A stretch of DNA of 64,000 bases from Ruthenibacterium lactatiformans (lineage in GTDB: Bacteria > Bacillota > Clostridia > Oscillospirales > Ruminococcaceae): positions 21,364 to 85,363 of the forward strand of contig NZ_JXXK01000017.1 in the NCBI RefSeq assembly GCF_000949455.1, given 5' to 3'. The position numbers were made by a program, and so were the translations under genes. Within the stretch, counting starts at the first letter, position 1. Every line of letters begins with the position of its first letter. This document shows positions 51,750 through 60,798 of the stretch, piece after piece. A model generated the notes under the pieces. It made no database searches, had not been told where the DNA came from, and saw nothing but the letters and a program-made list of their open reading frames with translations.

Positions 51750-52060
51750 GAAAAAGGTAAAGAAGTAAAAGAAGCGTCCGGGGAAAAGATGGCGGTGGCA
51801 AAGCCTTGCATCTTTGCGCAGTAAAGTGCAGGCCACGCGGCGAATGCCGCCAAAAAGGGGTGGGGGACCGCACCCGCAGGCGCGTGTGGGAGCGGTGCCC
51901 CCCTTGCGGACAATCGCGCTGAAAGCGCGGCTCTTAGCGCGCAGACGCCCCCGCAGGGCCAGTGCCGAGGCATGTGCAGAGCGAAGCGGCCGCCGAAGGC
52001 CGCCGTGCGCGGCGAATGGAGCCAAAGGCCCTGTCCGCAGGCAGCTTTTTCGACAAGCTG
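51750..52060. repeat. Dispersed repeat family D, long copy
   Basis: Contains, in order, the same blocks as the copy at 23160-23302, with about 170 bp of extra sequence rich in short GC inverted repeats (gccacgcggcgaatgccgcc, ccgccgaaggccgcc). It lies 130 bp after the sortase gene. Confidence 0.7.
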
Positions 52061-52097
52061 CTCTGCATCTGCAGAAAACCGGACACAGAAGGATAAA

Positions 52098-52152
52098 GAT
52101 AAAGCACGGCAGCCCCTCGGAGCAATGTTCCAAAGGGCTGCCGTGCTTTATC
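52098..52152. terminator. 18-bp perfect inverted repeat, possible uxaA terminator
   Basis: gataaagcacggcagccc and gggctgccgtgctttatc with a 19-base centre. It is the first strong hairpin downstream of uxaA (minus strand), but neither side has a clear T run, so its terminator role is uncertain. Confidence 0.5.
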
Positions 52153-52302
52153 GGGTAAAAATAAATTTTGAATTCACTTTGAAGCGGGTGAAGTCGTTGC
52201 CTACACCAATATTGCTGTACGGAGCTTTTTTGCGGGTTTTATACGGGAAGCCTGTTGCAGCACTCTGTGTGCTGTCCATTCCGCAAAACGCATGAACGCC
52301 GT

Positions 52303-53787
52303 TTACAGCACCACGCCGTCCTTAAAAATAGAGATCTCTCGGTATCCTTTCTGCTCGGTGCGGGTCTGTTTCCCGGAGGCGACGTCCAGCACCAGCGCGT
52401 ACAGCGCCGCGCCCGCTTCCCCGATGCTCTGCGAACCGTCTGCTATCGTGCCCGCGTTGAAGTCGATCCAGCCTTTTTTCTTTTCCGCAAGCGGCGTGTT
52501 GGTGGCGATTTTCAGCGTGGGGGCGGGCGCGCCGAAGGGCGTGCCGCGGCCTGTGGTGAACAGCACCAGCTGTGCGCCCGCCGCCGTGAGCGCCGTAGCC
52601 GAGACAAGGTCGTTGCCCGGACCGTTCAGCAGGTTCAGTCCCCGGGCGTGTACCTGTTCGCCATAACCGACCACGTCAACAATGGGCGCGCTGCCGCCTT
52701 TTTGCACACACCCGCAGGATTTGTCCTCCAGCGTGGTGATGCCGCCCTGCTTGTTGCCCGGGCTTGGGTTTTCGTACACGGTTTCTCCGTGGGCCAGAAA
52801 ATATTCCTTAAATCCATTCAGCATGGACGCGGCTTTATCGAAGACGGCCCGGCTTTGGCAGCGGCCCAGCAGCATGCCCTCCGCGCCGAACATTTCCGGC
52901 ACCTCGGTGAGGATGGTGCTGCCGCCCCGGGCGCACAGCATATCGCTGAACCGGCCCACCGCCGGGTTTGCGGTGATGCCGGAAAGGCCGTCGCTGCCGC
53001 CGCATTTCATGCCTACCACAAGCTCACAAACAGGCACGGCCTCGCGCCGGGCCTGTCCGGCGTGGGCCGCCAGTTCCGCCAGCAGCGCGCCGCCCGCCTC
53101 CATCTCGTCTTCCACATCCTGACAGGTGAGAAATTTCACCCGCGCGGGGTCATAGGGGCCGAGTTCTTCTGCAAATTGTTCATGGGTCAGATTTTCGCAC
53201 CCCAGTGACAGTACCAGCACGCCGCCTGCATTGGGATGGCGCGCCAGCGCGGCCAGAAGGCGGCGCGTTTGGGCATGGTCGGCTCCGGTCTGGGAACAAC
53301 CGAAGGGATGGGGAAATGCATACAGCCCGTCGATGGAACCGGAGACAAGGCTCTGGTTCTCCGCGGCCAAGGCCTTGGCGCAGTCGTTTACGCAGCCGAC
53401 GGTGGGAATGATCCAAAGTTCGTTGCGGACGCCTACGCGCCCGTCCGCCCGGCGGTAACCCTGGAATGTTTCGGGCGGCACGGGGGACAGGGGACGCACG
53501 TCCGGCGCATAGGTGTACTCCACCTCGCCGGACAAGTTCGTGCGCACATTGTGGGTGTGCACCCATGCGCCGGGCGGGATATCCGAAGCGGCGTGCCCGA
53601 TGGGATATCCGTATTTGATGATGTTTTCGCCCGCGGCAATCTGGGCGAGCGCCAGCTTGTGTCCCTGCGGGATGTCCTCCCGCATTTGGACGGCGCGGCC
53701 CTCAAGGGAGAGCCACGTCCCGGCGGGGATGGGGCACAGCGCGACGGCTACGTTGTCGGCCGGGTGGATGCGGATGCATTGCGGCAT
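52303..53787 (-). CDS. uxaA: Altronate dehydratase
   Basis: A 494-residue UxaA-family dehydratase converting D-altronate to 2-keto-3-deoxygluconate in galacturonate breakdown. The N-terminal SAF-type part includes GHKLALAQIAAGENIIKYGYPIG and HTHNVRTN; the C-terminal catalytic part has GCSQTGADHAQT, LGCENLTHEQ, MKCGGSDGLSGITANPAVG and DKSCGCVQKGGSAP with conserved Cys and His for the Fe centre. It follows uxaB by 15 bp in the same operon. Downstream kdgK/kdgA genes are not in the window. Confidence 0.94.
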   Translation of the reverse strand: MPQCIRIHPADNVAVALCPIPAGTWLSLEGRAVQMREDIPQGHKLALAQIAAGENIIKYGYPIGHAASDIPPGAWVHTHNVRTNLSGEVEYTYAPDVRPLSPVPPETFQGYRRADGRVGVRNELWIIPTVGCVNDCAKALAAENQSLVSGSIDGLYAFPHPFGCSQTGADHAQTRRLLAALARHPNAGGVLVLSLGCENLTHEQFAEELGPYDPARVKFLTCQDVEDEMEAGGALLAELAAHAGQARREAVPVCELVVGMKCGGSDGLSGITANPAVGRFSDMLCARGGSTILTEVPEMFGAEGMLLGRCQSRAVFDKAASMLNGFKEYFLAHGETVYENPSPGNKQGGITTLEDKSCGCVQKGGSAPIVDVVGYGEQVHARGLNLLNGPGNDLVSATALTAAGAQLVLFTTGRGTPFGAPAPTLKIATNTPLAEKKKGWIDFNAGTIADGSQSIGEAGAALYALVLDVASGKQTRTEQKGYREISIFKDGVVL

Positions 53788-53802
53788 ATCGGGCCTCCTC
53801 CT

Positions 53803-55311
53803 TTACACTGCGGGACGGGCCAGGCACGCGGCGAAAGCCGCGCGGGCGCCTTCAGTACGGATGCGGCGCAGGTTTTCCGCAGCGGCCTGCTCAAAGCCGG
53901 GCACCAGCGTCAGGTCCTGTCCCCACATTTTTTCATTCGTCATCACGTCATGCACCAGCGTTTCGTCCGAAACGCCGCGGCGGCTGTAATAGAATTCCAG
54001 CACCCAGCGGTCATCGCTGACGGTGTATTCGTTGCCCTTCGGCCGGCGGCATACAAGCCCCTGTTCCGTCAGGGCCTGGATATCGCTGGAATAGAAAGCG
54101 ATGTATGCGGCGAAGCTCATCGCAAGGCACGGGGGCAGCTTTCCGGCCGTTTGTGCATATTCCAGCAGGCTGGGCATATTGCGCGCGCGCCACTTGGAGG
54201 TGGAGTTCAGCGTGATGCTCATCAGCTCGTGGTTGATGAACGGGTTGTTGAAGCGGTCCTGCACGGCGGCCGCGAAGGCTTCCAGATCCTGCCTGTCCAG
54301 CGGCAGCGTGGGGATGACTTCCTCGTGAAGCATGCGGTTCATGAAGCCCAGGATCACATCGTCCTGCATGCAGTCGCGTACAATGTCGTACCCGGCCAGA
54401 TACGCCCCTGGCACAAAGCCTGTGTGCGCGCCGTTGAGGATGCGCACCTTGCGTTTTTTGTAGGGCGTCACATCGGGCACCACGGGGCAGTTCAGCCCCG
54501 CGGCCCGGAATGGCAGTTTTTCCGCCAGCCATTCGGGCCCTTCGATATTCCACACGCCGAACACCTCGCCCACGTCGATGAGCGCGTCCCGGTAGCCGTT
54601 CTCCTCCTCCAGCCGAGCGGCCTCGGCGGCGTCGCGAATGCGGCCGGGTACGATGCGGTCCACCAGCGTGGAGCAGAAGGTGCAGTCCCCGTTCACCCAG
54701 CGGGCAAAGCCTTCCTTCAGCCCCCACTGCTTTATGTATTGGTTCACACAGCGCAGCAGCTCCTTGCCGTTGTTGTCGATGAGCTCGCAGGAGAGCACCA
54801 CCACGCCGGGCCTGCCCGCTCTCCAGCGGTGCAGCAGAACCTGTGTCAGCTTTGCGGGAAAGGAAGCGGGCGGACAGTCCTCAAGGCGGCACGAGGGGTC
54901 GTACACGATGCCCGCCTCGGTGGTGTTGGAGACGATGTATTCAAGCGCTTCGCCGGCGGCTACATCCATCATGGCGTCGTAATCCTGTTTTTCATAGGGG
55001 TTCAGGCAGCGGCTCACCGAGGAGATGACGCGCTTTGCATCCACCTTTTCGCCGTTCTGCCGTCCGCGCAGGTACAGCGTGTACAGGCCCTCCTGCCGGT
55101 TGATGAGCTGCGTCAGCCCCTGGGCGATGGGCTGCACCAGAACGCATTTCCCGTTCCAGCCCGCCTTTTCGTTGGCCATGTCGAACCAGTAGTCCGTAAA
55201 GGCGCGCAGAAAATTTCCCTCGCCGAACTGCAGCACGCGCTCGGGCGCGTTTTTCAGCAGATAGCCGGTATATCCGGCCTTTTCAAGTGTCTCATAGCAC
55301 AGTTGTTCCAT
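53803..55311 (-). CDS. uxaB: Tagaturonate reductase (altronate oxidoreductase)
   Basis: A 502-residue NADH-dependent polyol dehydrogenase of the mannitol dehydrogenase family. The N-terminal domain begins RVLQFGEGNFLRAFTDYWFDMAN; the C-terminal domain has VRILNGAHTGFVPGAYLAGYD and NPFINHELMSITLNSTSKW, blocks typical of UxaB and UxuB. Pairing with uxaA rather than uxuA favours tagaturonate as substrate. It is the middle gene of lacI-uxaB-uxaA, 26 bp after the regulator. Confidence 0.93.
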   Translation of the reverse strand: MEQLCYETLEKAGYTGYLLKNAPERVLQFGEGNFLRAFTDYWFDMANEKAGWNGKCVLVQPIAQGLTQLINRQEGLYTLYLRGRQNGEKVDAKRVISSVSRCLNPYEKQDYDAMMDVAAGEALEYIVSNTTEAGIVYDPSCRLEDCPPASFPAKLTQVLLHRWRAGRPGVVVLSCELIDNNGKELLRCVNQYIKQWGLKEGFARWVNGDCTFCSTLVDRIVPGRIRDAAEAARLEEENGYRDALIDVGEVFGVWNIEGPEWLAEKLPFRAAGLNCPVVPDVTPYKKRKVRILNGAHTGFVPGAYLAGYDIVRDCMQDDVILGFMNRMLHEEVIPTLPLDRQDLEAFAAAVQDRFNNPFINHELMSITLNSTSKWRARNMPSLLEYAQTAGKLPPCLAMSFAAYIAFYSSDIQALTEQGLVCRRPKGNEYTVSDDRWVLEFYYSRRGVSDETLVHDVMTNEKMWGQDLTLVPGFEQAAAENLRRIRTEGARAAFAACLARPAV

Positions 55312-55337
55312 TTTTGCTTCGCTCCTTTTTGATGAAT

Positions 55338-56414
55338 TCAGGGGCAGACCGCCCCGGATGCACGGTAATAGGCAAGGCTGCTTTTGAAGATCACACGGCT
55401 TTCCACGTAGTGGACGCCGGCCGGGGGCTGTATCCCGCGCAGCACGAAATCACCCATGAGCCGGGCAGCCAGATATCCCTGCTGCGCCGGGTCCTTATAA
55501 AGAATGTTCTGCACAAGGCCCTCCTCCATGTTGCGGACAGTCTCGCCGAACAGGTCGCTGGCAACGACGCGTACCTGTCCGGCCCGGCCCATTTGGGCGA
55601 CAGCATCCGCCAGCAGCACGCTCAACCGCGCGCTGACGCTGAATGCGCCGGAAATACGTGCGTCTTCCGCAAGTGTCCGTCTCAGGCGCAGCGCCAGCTC
55701 CTGCTTGTCATGATAGCCGTCGGCCCTGACCAGAGTAAGCGGAACGCTGTTCTCCCGCAGGTATGCTTCAAATCCGGCCGCCATCCGGTAGTGGGAGGGC
55801 GTGTGCACGTCCCCCGCGCACAGCAATACCGCATCGCCGGGTGAAAGCTGCGCGCTCAGAAGCTCGGCGGCGATACGGCCGGCCATGTCGTGGTCCGCCT
55901 GCACGCAGGCGATGCGGCCGCAGCCTTCCGCGTCGTCACAGGTGAAGAACACAGGCGTCCCTGCGCTGCTGTACCGCTGTACCGCCCGCCGGGCAGTGTC
56001 CTCCGTGGGACCGATGGTGAGCAATGCGTCTATTTTTCCCCCGTACTGCTCAAAGCAGGCGTTCAGCGTTTCGGCTTGGCCGCGCTCTGTGCCGGGATAA
56101 TAGGGCAGCTCCAAAACTTCCAGATTGTAGTCGTCCAGCTCGGCCATGCAGCGGCGAAACCCGTGCCACACGCTGCCGTAAAAATAGGAGTTTTCTTCCT
56201 GTGGGCCGGGAAACGCGGCCGCGATGCGCAGCGCGCTGCGCTTGAGCGCGGACGCGGCGGAATTGGCGCGGTAGCCGCGCCGTGCGCACAAATCCAATAT
56301 CTGTTGGCGCGTTTGCTCGGAAAGGCCTTTTTTGCCGTACAGCGCCCGGTGGACGGTGCCGGTAGAAACGCCCGCCTCGGCGGCGATTTCTTTGATGGTC
56401 ACACGGTGCTCCAT
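55338..56414 (-). CDS. LacI family regulator of the hexuronate operon
   Basis: A 358-residue regulator. Helix-turn-helix TIKEIAAEAGVSTGTVHRALYG at residues 5-26 and a periplasmic-binding-type sensor domain. It is the first gene of an operon with uxaB and uxaA and has a TAAAACGTTTTA operator between its promoter and start codon, so autoregulated repression relieved by a hexuronate intermediate is likely. RBS AAAAGGAG. Confidence 0.93.
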   Translation of the reverse strand: MEHRVTIKEIAAEAGVSTGTVHRALYGKKGLSEQTRQQILDLCARRGYRANSAASALKRSALRIAAAFPGPQEENSYFYGSVWHGFRRCMAELDDYNLEVLELPYYPGTERGQAETLNACFEQYGGKIDALLTIGPTEDTARRAVQRYSSAGTPVFFTCDDAEGCGRIACVQADHDMAGRIAAELLSAQLSPGDAVLLCAGDVHTPSHYRMAAGFEAYLRENSVPLTLVRADGYHDKQELALRLRRTLAEDARISGAFSVSARLSVLLADAVAQMGRAGQVRVVASDLFGETVRNMEEGLVQNILYKDPAQQGYLAARLMGDFVLRGIQPPAGVHYVESRVIFKSSLAYYRASGAVCP

Positions 56415-56455
56415 GATCCTGCTCCTTTTGCGGCACGGTTCCTACAATGCGCAGG

Positions 56456-56467
56456 TAAAACGTTTTA
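56456..56467. promoter_or_regulatory. LacI-type operator TAAAACGTTTTA
   Basis: A 12-bp perfect palindrome with the central CG typical of LacI-family operators, located about 10-20 bp downstream of the expected transcription start of the lacI-uxaB-uxaA operon. Confidence 0.75.
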
Positions 56468-56484
56468 GTAAAAATCCTGCTTTT

Positions 56485-56513
56485 ATCATAACAGGCAAAG
56501 CGGCGATATGCAA
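56485..56513 (-). promoter_or_regulatory. Promoter of the hexuronate operon
   Basis: On the minus strand TTGCAT (56513-56508), 17-bp spacer, TATGAT (56490-56485). Confidence 0.65.
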
Positions 56514-56693
56514 GAGGAACAATGTAAATTTCTCACACATAGGCTGAATGCCAAAGCAAAGGAGAGCTTCGGAAAACGACCGTTTTGCAGAAAAGATTCC
56601 CGTTTTGCGGCCGCGCCCATGTGCCGGTTTGCGAAATGCTGTGGGTGTTTACTACGCAAATCTGTAATTTTATTATGGCTGCGGATACCGCGT

Positions 56694-56852
56694 TATGGTA
56701 TAATAACCTCAAAGTTGCCGCTTGCGCGGCTGCGCGTGTGCAAGGCACACGTCCCTGTGCTAACGCACAGGGCTTTGAGAACATTGAACCATGCAAAACC
56801 GCAGCACGTGCGGTTTTGTTGGGGCCGCTGCGCGGCGTCATGGTATAATATG
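56694..56852 (+). repeat. Repeat module Y copy 2
   Basis: Same length as copy 1 with no indels, opening TATGGTATAATAACC and closing ATGGTATAATATG with a perfect extended -10. Hairpins are kept: gcgtgtgc/gcacacgt (a wobble replaces a pair), ccctgtgc/gcacaggg, aaaaccgca/tgcggtttt. Confidence 0.8.
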
Positions 56853-56950
56853 TTCGGTTAGCGAATGCGAGCCGCAGGCGAAGCATGAGTTTAGCGGCAT
56901 AGATACCCTGTTTCTTAGTGAACACGAGCGGTACGCGAAGTGGGAGCTTA
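56853..56950 (+). repeat. Repeat module X, two related segments between Y copies
   Basis: 56853-56893 (ttcggttagcgaatgcgagc...) and 56917-56950 (agtgaacacgagcggtacgc...) both match module X at 3036-3075, the second almost exactly. A linker of about 23 bp lies between them. Confidence 0.65.
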
Positions 56951-56954
56951 GAAA

Positions 56955-57108
56955 TATGCTATAACCTCAAAGCCGCCGCTTGCGCGGCTGCGCGTGTGCA
57001 AGGCACACGCCCCTGCGCTGGCGCACAGGGCTTTGAGAACATTGAACCCTGCAAAACCGCAGGAGGTGCGGTTTTGTTGAGGCCGCTGCGCGGCGGCATG
57101 GTGTAATT
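56955..57108 (+). repeat. Repeat module Y copy 3
   Basis: As copies 1 and 2, but the opening box is damaged (TATGCTATAACC, 3 bp short) and the closing one reads ATGGTGTAAT. It ends 46 bp before the histidine kinase start. Confidence 0.8.
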
Positions 57109-57153
57109 AATAACAAGGGACGGCTGGGCACCGGGAAATGGAGCGGATGACCA

Positions 57154-58911
57154 ATGAAAAAGTGGAAATCCTTTTCGGATTGGAGGCTGCGCACCAAGCT
57201 GTTTTTTATCCTTGCGCTGTGCCTTGTCGTCAGTATGCTGTTGTCGGTATACAATATGTTCCATATCTCCCGTGCGTATGACAGGGAGCTTTACGGCGCT
57301 CTTTCCAATTTTTTGTCGCTTTCCGTCACCGAGATCGGCTATAAGCTCGATAACGTTCAGCAGATGACAACGGACCTCGGCCAGGACAGCCAGATACAGA
57401 CATACCTGTCCCACAACAAAGACGCATCCCGCGCGTTTTCCAGCGAATACAACGCACTGTATTATCTGGTGCAGGATTACTATAAGAAAAACCGTGTCAA
57501 TTGTGTTTCCAACATCACGCTGTATACGGGGAATTTTACGCTCCGCTCCAACACGTCCGCCAACGTGTATGTGCCGGATGAAGTTTACAAGGATTTATAT
57601 GAGGCGGCGCTGGGGGCGAATGGCGCAACGGTGTGCGTCACGGATTATTCCCGGGACTACGGCCTGTTTTTTGTCAAAGCGATCCGCCGCATCGAAAACC
57701 TTCGCTTGGATACGCTGGGCATCGAGGTCGTGCAGGTGGATCTGGAAAAACTGGTGAAGTCCAGTGTGTCGCTCAACCAGTACGACAACGTTATCTTTGT
57801 TTTAACGCGGCCCCAGGATGGCGCGGTGATGTATTCTTCCGCGGGCGAAGCCGGGCCTCAAACGCTGCCCACGCTGGACACCGAAAGCCGATGGGATATC
57901 TGCAAGCTGGACAGCGTGAAATATTTTGTCACGGCGGACGGCAGCGCGGATTATCCGTGGGATTATCTCTGTCTGGTGCCCTACAACGAAATATATGCGT
58001 CCATCCGCGACGCGCTGCTTTTCTGCATCCTGTTTTTCCTCGCGGGCATCGCGCTCACCTTTCTGGTTTGCCACTTTCTTGTGGACCGTATTACGCGCCG
58101 CTTTGCAAAGCTTATCAGCCAAATGGACCAGTTTGCCAAGTATACGCCCGATATGGTGCTGCCGGTGGACGAGTTCTCCGGGGAAGAGCGGGAGGCGGGC
58201 GACGAGGTCGGCATGCTCAGCCGTCATTTCAGCCATATGGCGCGGGAAATAGACGGTCTGATCCAGACGGACTACACCAACCGCATCCTGCTGCGGGAGG
58301 CCCAGCTGAAGGCGCTGGAAGCGCAGATCAATCCGCATTTTCTGTACAATACGCTCAGCGCGATCAACTGGCGGGCCAAGATGCGCGGCGCACAGGAGAT
58401 ATCGGATATGGTGGAGGCCCTGAGCAATCTTTTGCGCGTTACGCTGAACGACGACAGCGGGTTGATCCCATTGGAGAAGGAGCTCTCTCTGGTGCAGTCT
58501 TATATCGTGATACAGCGCATCCGTTTTGACGAGACGCTGGATTACAGGCTGGCGGTGGAGGCGGACGAGCTGAAAGACGTTTTGATTCCAAAGCTGACGC
58601 TTCAGCCGCTCATTGAAAACGCCATCCGCTACGGTCTGGAACAATCCACTCAGATTTGCCGCGTGCAGCTGAGCGTCCGGCGGCAGGGCGCGCAGCTTGT
58701 GCTGCTGGTGCAGAACGACGGTTCTCTGTATGAGGACGATTTGCTGGAAAAGCTGCGCCAGAAAACCGTGACGCCCCACGGCTATGGGATCGGGCTTTTG
58801 AATATTGAAAAAAGGCTGGAATTCGCCTTTGGAAAAGAAGCGGGACTAGAGCTTTACAACGAAGACGGAATGGCCACGGCGCGCATTACGATACCTTGCC
58901 GTGTGAGCTGA
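57154..58911 (+). CDS. Sensor histidine kinase (YesM-like)
   Basis: A 585-residue membrane kinase. Membrane helix 1 (about 15-35), extracellular sensor region (36-285), membrane helix 2 (about 287-310), HAMP linker, and a His_kinase-family domain whose phosphoacceptor His lies in EAQINPHFLYNTLSAINW near residue 395. The ATPase part has the N box LIENAIRYG and the G box GYGIGLLNIEKRL. It pairs with the response regulator 31 bp downstream. Such pairs sense extracellular sugars and control nearby glycan genes; the convergent alpha-mannosidase cluster is the obvious candidate. Confidence 0.94.
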   Translation: MKKWKSFSDWRLRTKLFFILALCLVVSMLLSVYNMFHISRAYDRELYGALSNFLSLSVTEIGYKLDNVQQMTTDLGQDSQIQTYLSHNKDASRAFSSEYNALYYLVQDYYKKNRVNCVSNITLYTGNFTLRSNTSANVYVPDEVYKDLYEAALGANGATVCVTDYSRDYGLFFVKAIRRIENLRLDTLGIEVVQVDLEKLVKSSVSLNQYDNVIFVLTRPQDGAVMYSSAGEAGPQTLPTLDTESRWDICKLDSVKYFVTADGSADYPWDYLCLVPYNEIYASIRDALLFCILFFLAGIALTFLVCHFLVDRITRRFAKLISQMDQFAKYTPDMVLPVDEFSGEEREAGDEVGMLSRHFSHMAREIDGLIQTDYTNRILLREAQLKALEAQINPHFLYNTLSAINWRAKMRGAQEISDMVEALSNLLRVTLNDDSGLIPLEKELSLVQSYIVIQRIRFDETLDYRLAVEADELKDVLIPKLTLQPLIENAIRYGLEQSTQICRVQLSVRRQGAQLVLLVQNDGSLYEDDLLEKLRQKTVTPHGYGIGLLNIEKRLEFAFGKEAGLELYNEDGMATARITIPCRVS

Positions 58912-58942
58912 AAAAGCGGTATTGTGACGGAGGGGAGAGCAA

Positions 58943-59707
58943 ATGCTGAAACTGCTGGTTGCAGACGACGAACGGATCTTACGGGAGGCGGTATGCTATC
59001 TCATCGATTGGAAAAGCATCGGCATCGAGCTGGCGGCAAGCTGTAAAAACGGCCGGGAGGCTTATGAAGAAGCCTGCAGGACAAAGCCGGATATCATTCT
59101 GACCGATATCAAAATGCCCGGCCTTTCCGGGCTGGACCTTGTGGAAAAGCTCTCGGAGCCGGGCCGGGTGCTGGAGTTCATCCTGCTGACGTGTTATGCG
59201 GATTTTGAGTACGCGCACCGCGCGCTCTCCCACCGGGTGCACCACTATCTGCTTAAGCCTTGCAACGAACAGCAGATCATTGAAGCGGTACAGCAGGCGG
59301 CACAGTCCATCTACACGCGCCGCCAGCTGCAGCAAATGGAGCCGACCTGTGCGGGTGTGGCGCGCCCTGAATACAGCGAGACGGTGCAAAAGGTCGTGGA
59401 CTATCTGGAAAAGCACTACAGCGACGCCGCGCTGTCACTCAAAGGCCTGGCGGCCAATTACCTGTTTATGAACCCGGATTACGTGAGCCGCCAGTTCCTG
59501 CAGCAGACGGGCTACCGTTTTGTGGATTATCTGCTGGCGCTGCGCATCCGCAAAGCGCAGTGGCTTCTGGTGAACGGCGTGCCGCCGCAGCAGGTTCCCG
59601 AGCGGGTGGGTTACAGCGCGAATCCTCAGTATTTTGTCCACCTGTTCTCCAAGGCGACGGGGATGACGCCGCGGGAATATGCGCAGGCGCTGCGCATTGA
59701 GCCATAA
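58943..59707 (+). CDS. AraC-type response regulator (YesN-like)
   Basis: A 254-residue regulator. The receiver domain (1-120) has DDE at 8-10, phosphoacceptor Asp in ILTDIKMPGLSG near residue 55 and Lys in YLLKPCN. The C-terminal AraC domain (about 150-254) reads LSLKGLAANYLFMNPDYVSRQF and ends YFVHLFSKATGMTPREY. It is encoded with the upstream kinase. Its overall design matches the orphan regulator at 3271. Confidence 0.94.
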   Translation: MLKLLVADDERILREAVCYLIDWKSIGIELAASCKNGREAYEEACRTKPDIILTDIKMPGLSGLDLVEKLSEPGRVLEFILLTCYADFEYAHRALSHRVHHYLLKPCNEQQIIEAVQQAAQSIYTRRQLQQMEPTCAGVARPEYSETVQKVVDYLEKHYSDAALSLKGLAANYLFMNPDYVSRQFLQQTGYRFVDYLLALRIRKAQWLLVNGVPPQQVPERVGYSANPQYFVHLFSKATGMTPREYAQALRIEP

Positions 59708-59719
59708 AGAAAAAACAAC

Positions 59720-59774
59720 ACAAACAGCTCCCCCCGCACGAAGGCGAACGCCCGGTGCGGGGGGAGCTGTTTGT
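59720..59774. terminator. Bidirectional terminator, 20-bp perfect stem
   Basis: Arms acaaacagctccccccgcac and gtgcggggggagctgtttgt with a 15-base loop, between the convergent response regulator (+) and URO-D-family gene (-). Confidence 0.88.
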
Positions 59775-59793
59775 TGAAGCAAAGCAGAGTATA

Positions 59794-60798
59794 TCAGCAG
59801 TCTTTGCAGGCCTGTGTGCCGTATTCCCGCAGCATCCGGGCATAGGCACGATAAGTTTCCAGCGTGGTGCCGGGGGGTGTTTGATGGTCCATCGCAGGCA
59901 GATACCGCCCGCTGCGGATGACGGGCAGAAGACGCTCGAATTCCCGGCGCACGGCGTCCGGCCCTTCGAACATGAACATCTTGTCAAACCCGCCGATCAT
60001 CAGGAAATCCGGATATTCCCGGCGTATGGCGGCCACGTCCACGCCGGACTGGCGCTCCAGGGGCAGGATGCCCTCAACGCCGGCTCCGCGGAACCACGGC
60101 ACCGCCCGTGTGATGTCACCATCAGAATCCACGAACACACGGGTGCCGTGTTTTTTGATCTCCGGAATCAGGCGCTGGTAATATGGCTTGATGAACTCAT
60201 TGAAAAGTTCTTCGGAAAGCATGGGCCCGTGGTTATAGCTCATATCCTCGGCAATGGTCATAAAATCCGGCTTCATATAACGGGCCAGCGCGTCCACCTG
60301 CGCGATCTGCCATTCCAGCAGATCTTCGCAGATGCGGTGATACAGCTCCGGCTGGTCATAAAAAGAATAAAGGTGGTTTTCAATGCCCAGCAGTGTGCGC
60401 GGCCACCAGAAAAAGCCGTCCAGAGTATACCAGACAAGGGTCCGGCCATTCTCATAGAATGGAAGCGTTTGCCGAATCTTAGGCAGCATCTGCTGCACAG
60501 CATTCTCCGGCAAAAGATATGGGCGCAGACGCTCATAGTCCGATTCATTTTCAACAATGCCCCTGCCGTGTGACGTTTCCCGAGGGCAGTCCGGTGTTTT
60601 GTGGGGCAGCCAGAACTGGGTGTTGCGGTCAATGCCCACAAAGTCTGCCATAGCGGCTTCATCCAGCCCGCGGGGCAGTCCCTGGCCGTACCAAAGCTCC
60701 AGTGTCTTATCCCACCAGTAGGCCCATTCTATGGCGGGCAGCCGGTCTACGGCGGCGTCGCCGGCCATGACACGGCGAAAGCGTTCTCTTGTGGTCAT
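59794..60798 (-). CDS. Uroporphyrinogen decarboxylase-family protein, not the haem enzyme
   Basis: A 334-residue URO-D-fold protein. Recognisable parts are TTRERFRRVMAGD at the N-terminus, MLSEELFNEFIKPYYQRLIPEIKKHGTRVFVDSDGD in the middle (position about 195-235) and GRYLPAMDHQTPPGTTLETYRAYARMLREYG at the end. The MRQAGR block of true HemE is absent, so haem synthesis is unlikely. The family includes cobalamin-dependent methyltransferases. It overlaps the GH38 gene by ATGA, so the two are translationally coupled and probably act together. Confidence 0.85.
   Translation of the reverse strand: MTTRERFRRVMAGDAAVDRLPAIEWAYWWDKTLELWYGQGLPRGLDEAAMADFVGIDRNTQFWLPHKTPDCPRETSHGRGIVENESDYERLRPYLLPENAVQQMLPKIRQTLPFYENGRTLVWYTLDGFFWWPRTLLGIENHLYSFYDQPELYHRICEDLLEWQIAQVDALARYMKPDFMTIAEDMSYNHGPMLSEELFNEFIKPYYQRLIPEIKKHGTRVFVDSDGDITRAVPWFRGAGVEGILPLERQSGVDVAAIRREYPDFLMIGGFDKMFMFEGPDAVRREFERLLPVIRSGRYLPAMDHQTPPGTTLETYRAYARMLREYGTQACKDC

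Larger units (their letters stand above)
51619..52302. other. Non-coding region with repeat D and a long inverted repeat
   Basis: No gene. Holds the long copy of repeat D (51750-52060) and an 18-bp perfect inverted repeat (52098-52152). The rest, 52153-52302, is unremarkable sequence beyond the uxaA 3' end. Confidence 0.65.

Noticed and set aside
56694..57108. CRISPR array
   Set aside because: Only two long (about 155 bp) units with internal hairpins and no short regular spacers; no cas genes.
59794..60798. hemE, haem biosynthesis
   Set aside because: The MRQAGR block of true uroporphyrinogen decarboxylase is missing and the gene is coupled to a mannosidase.
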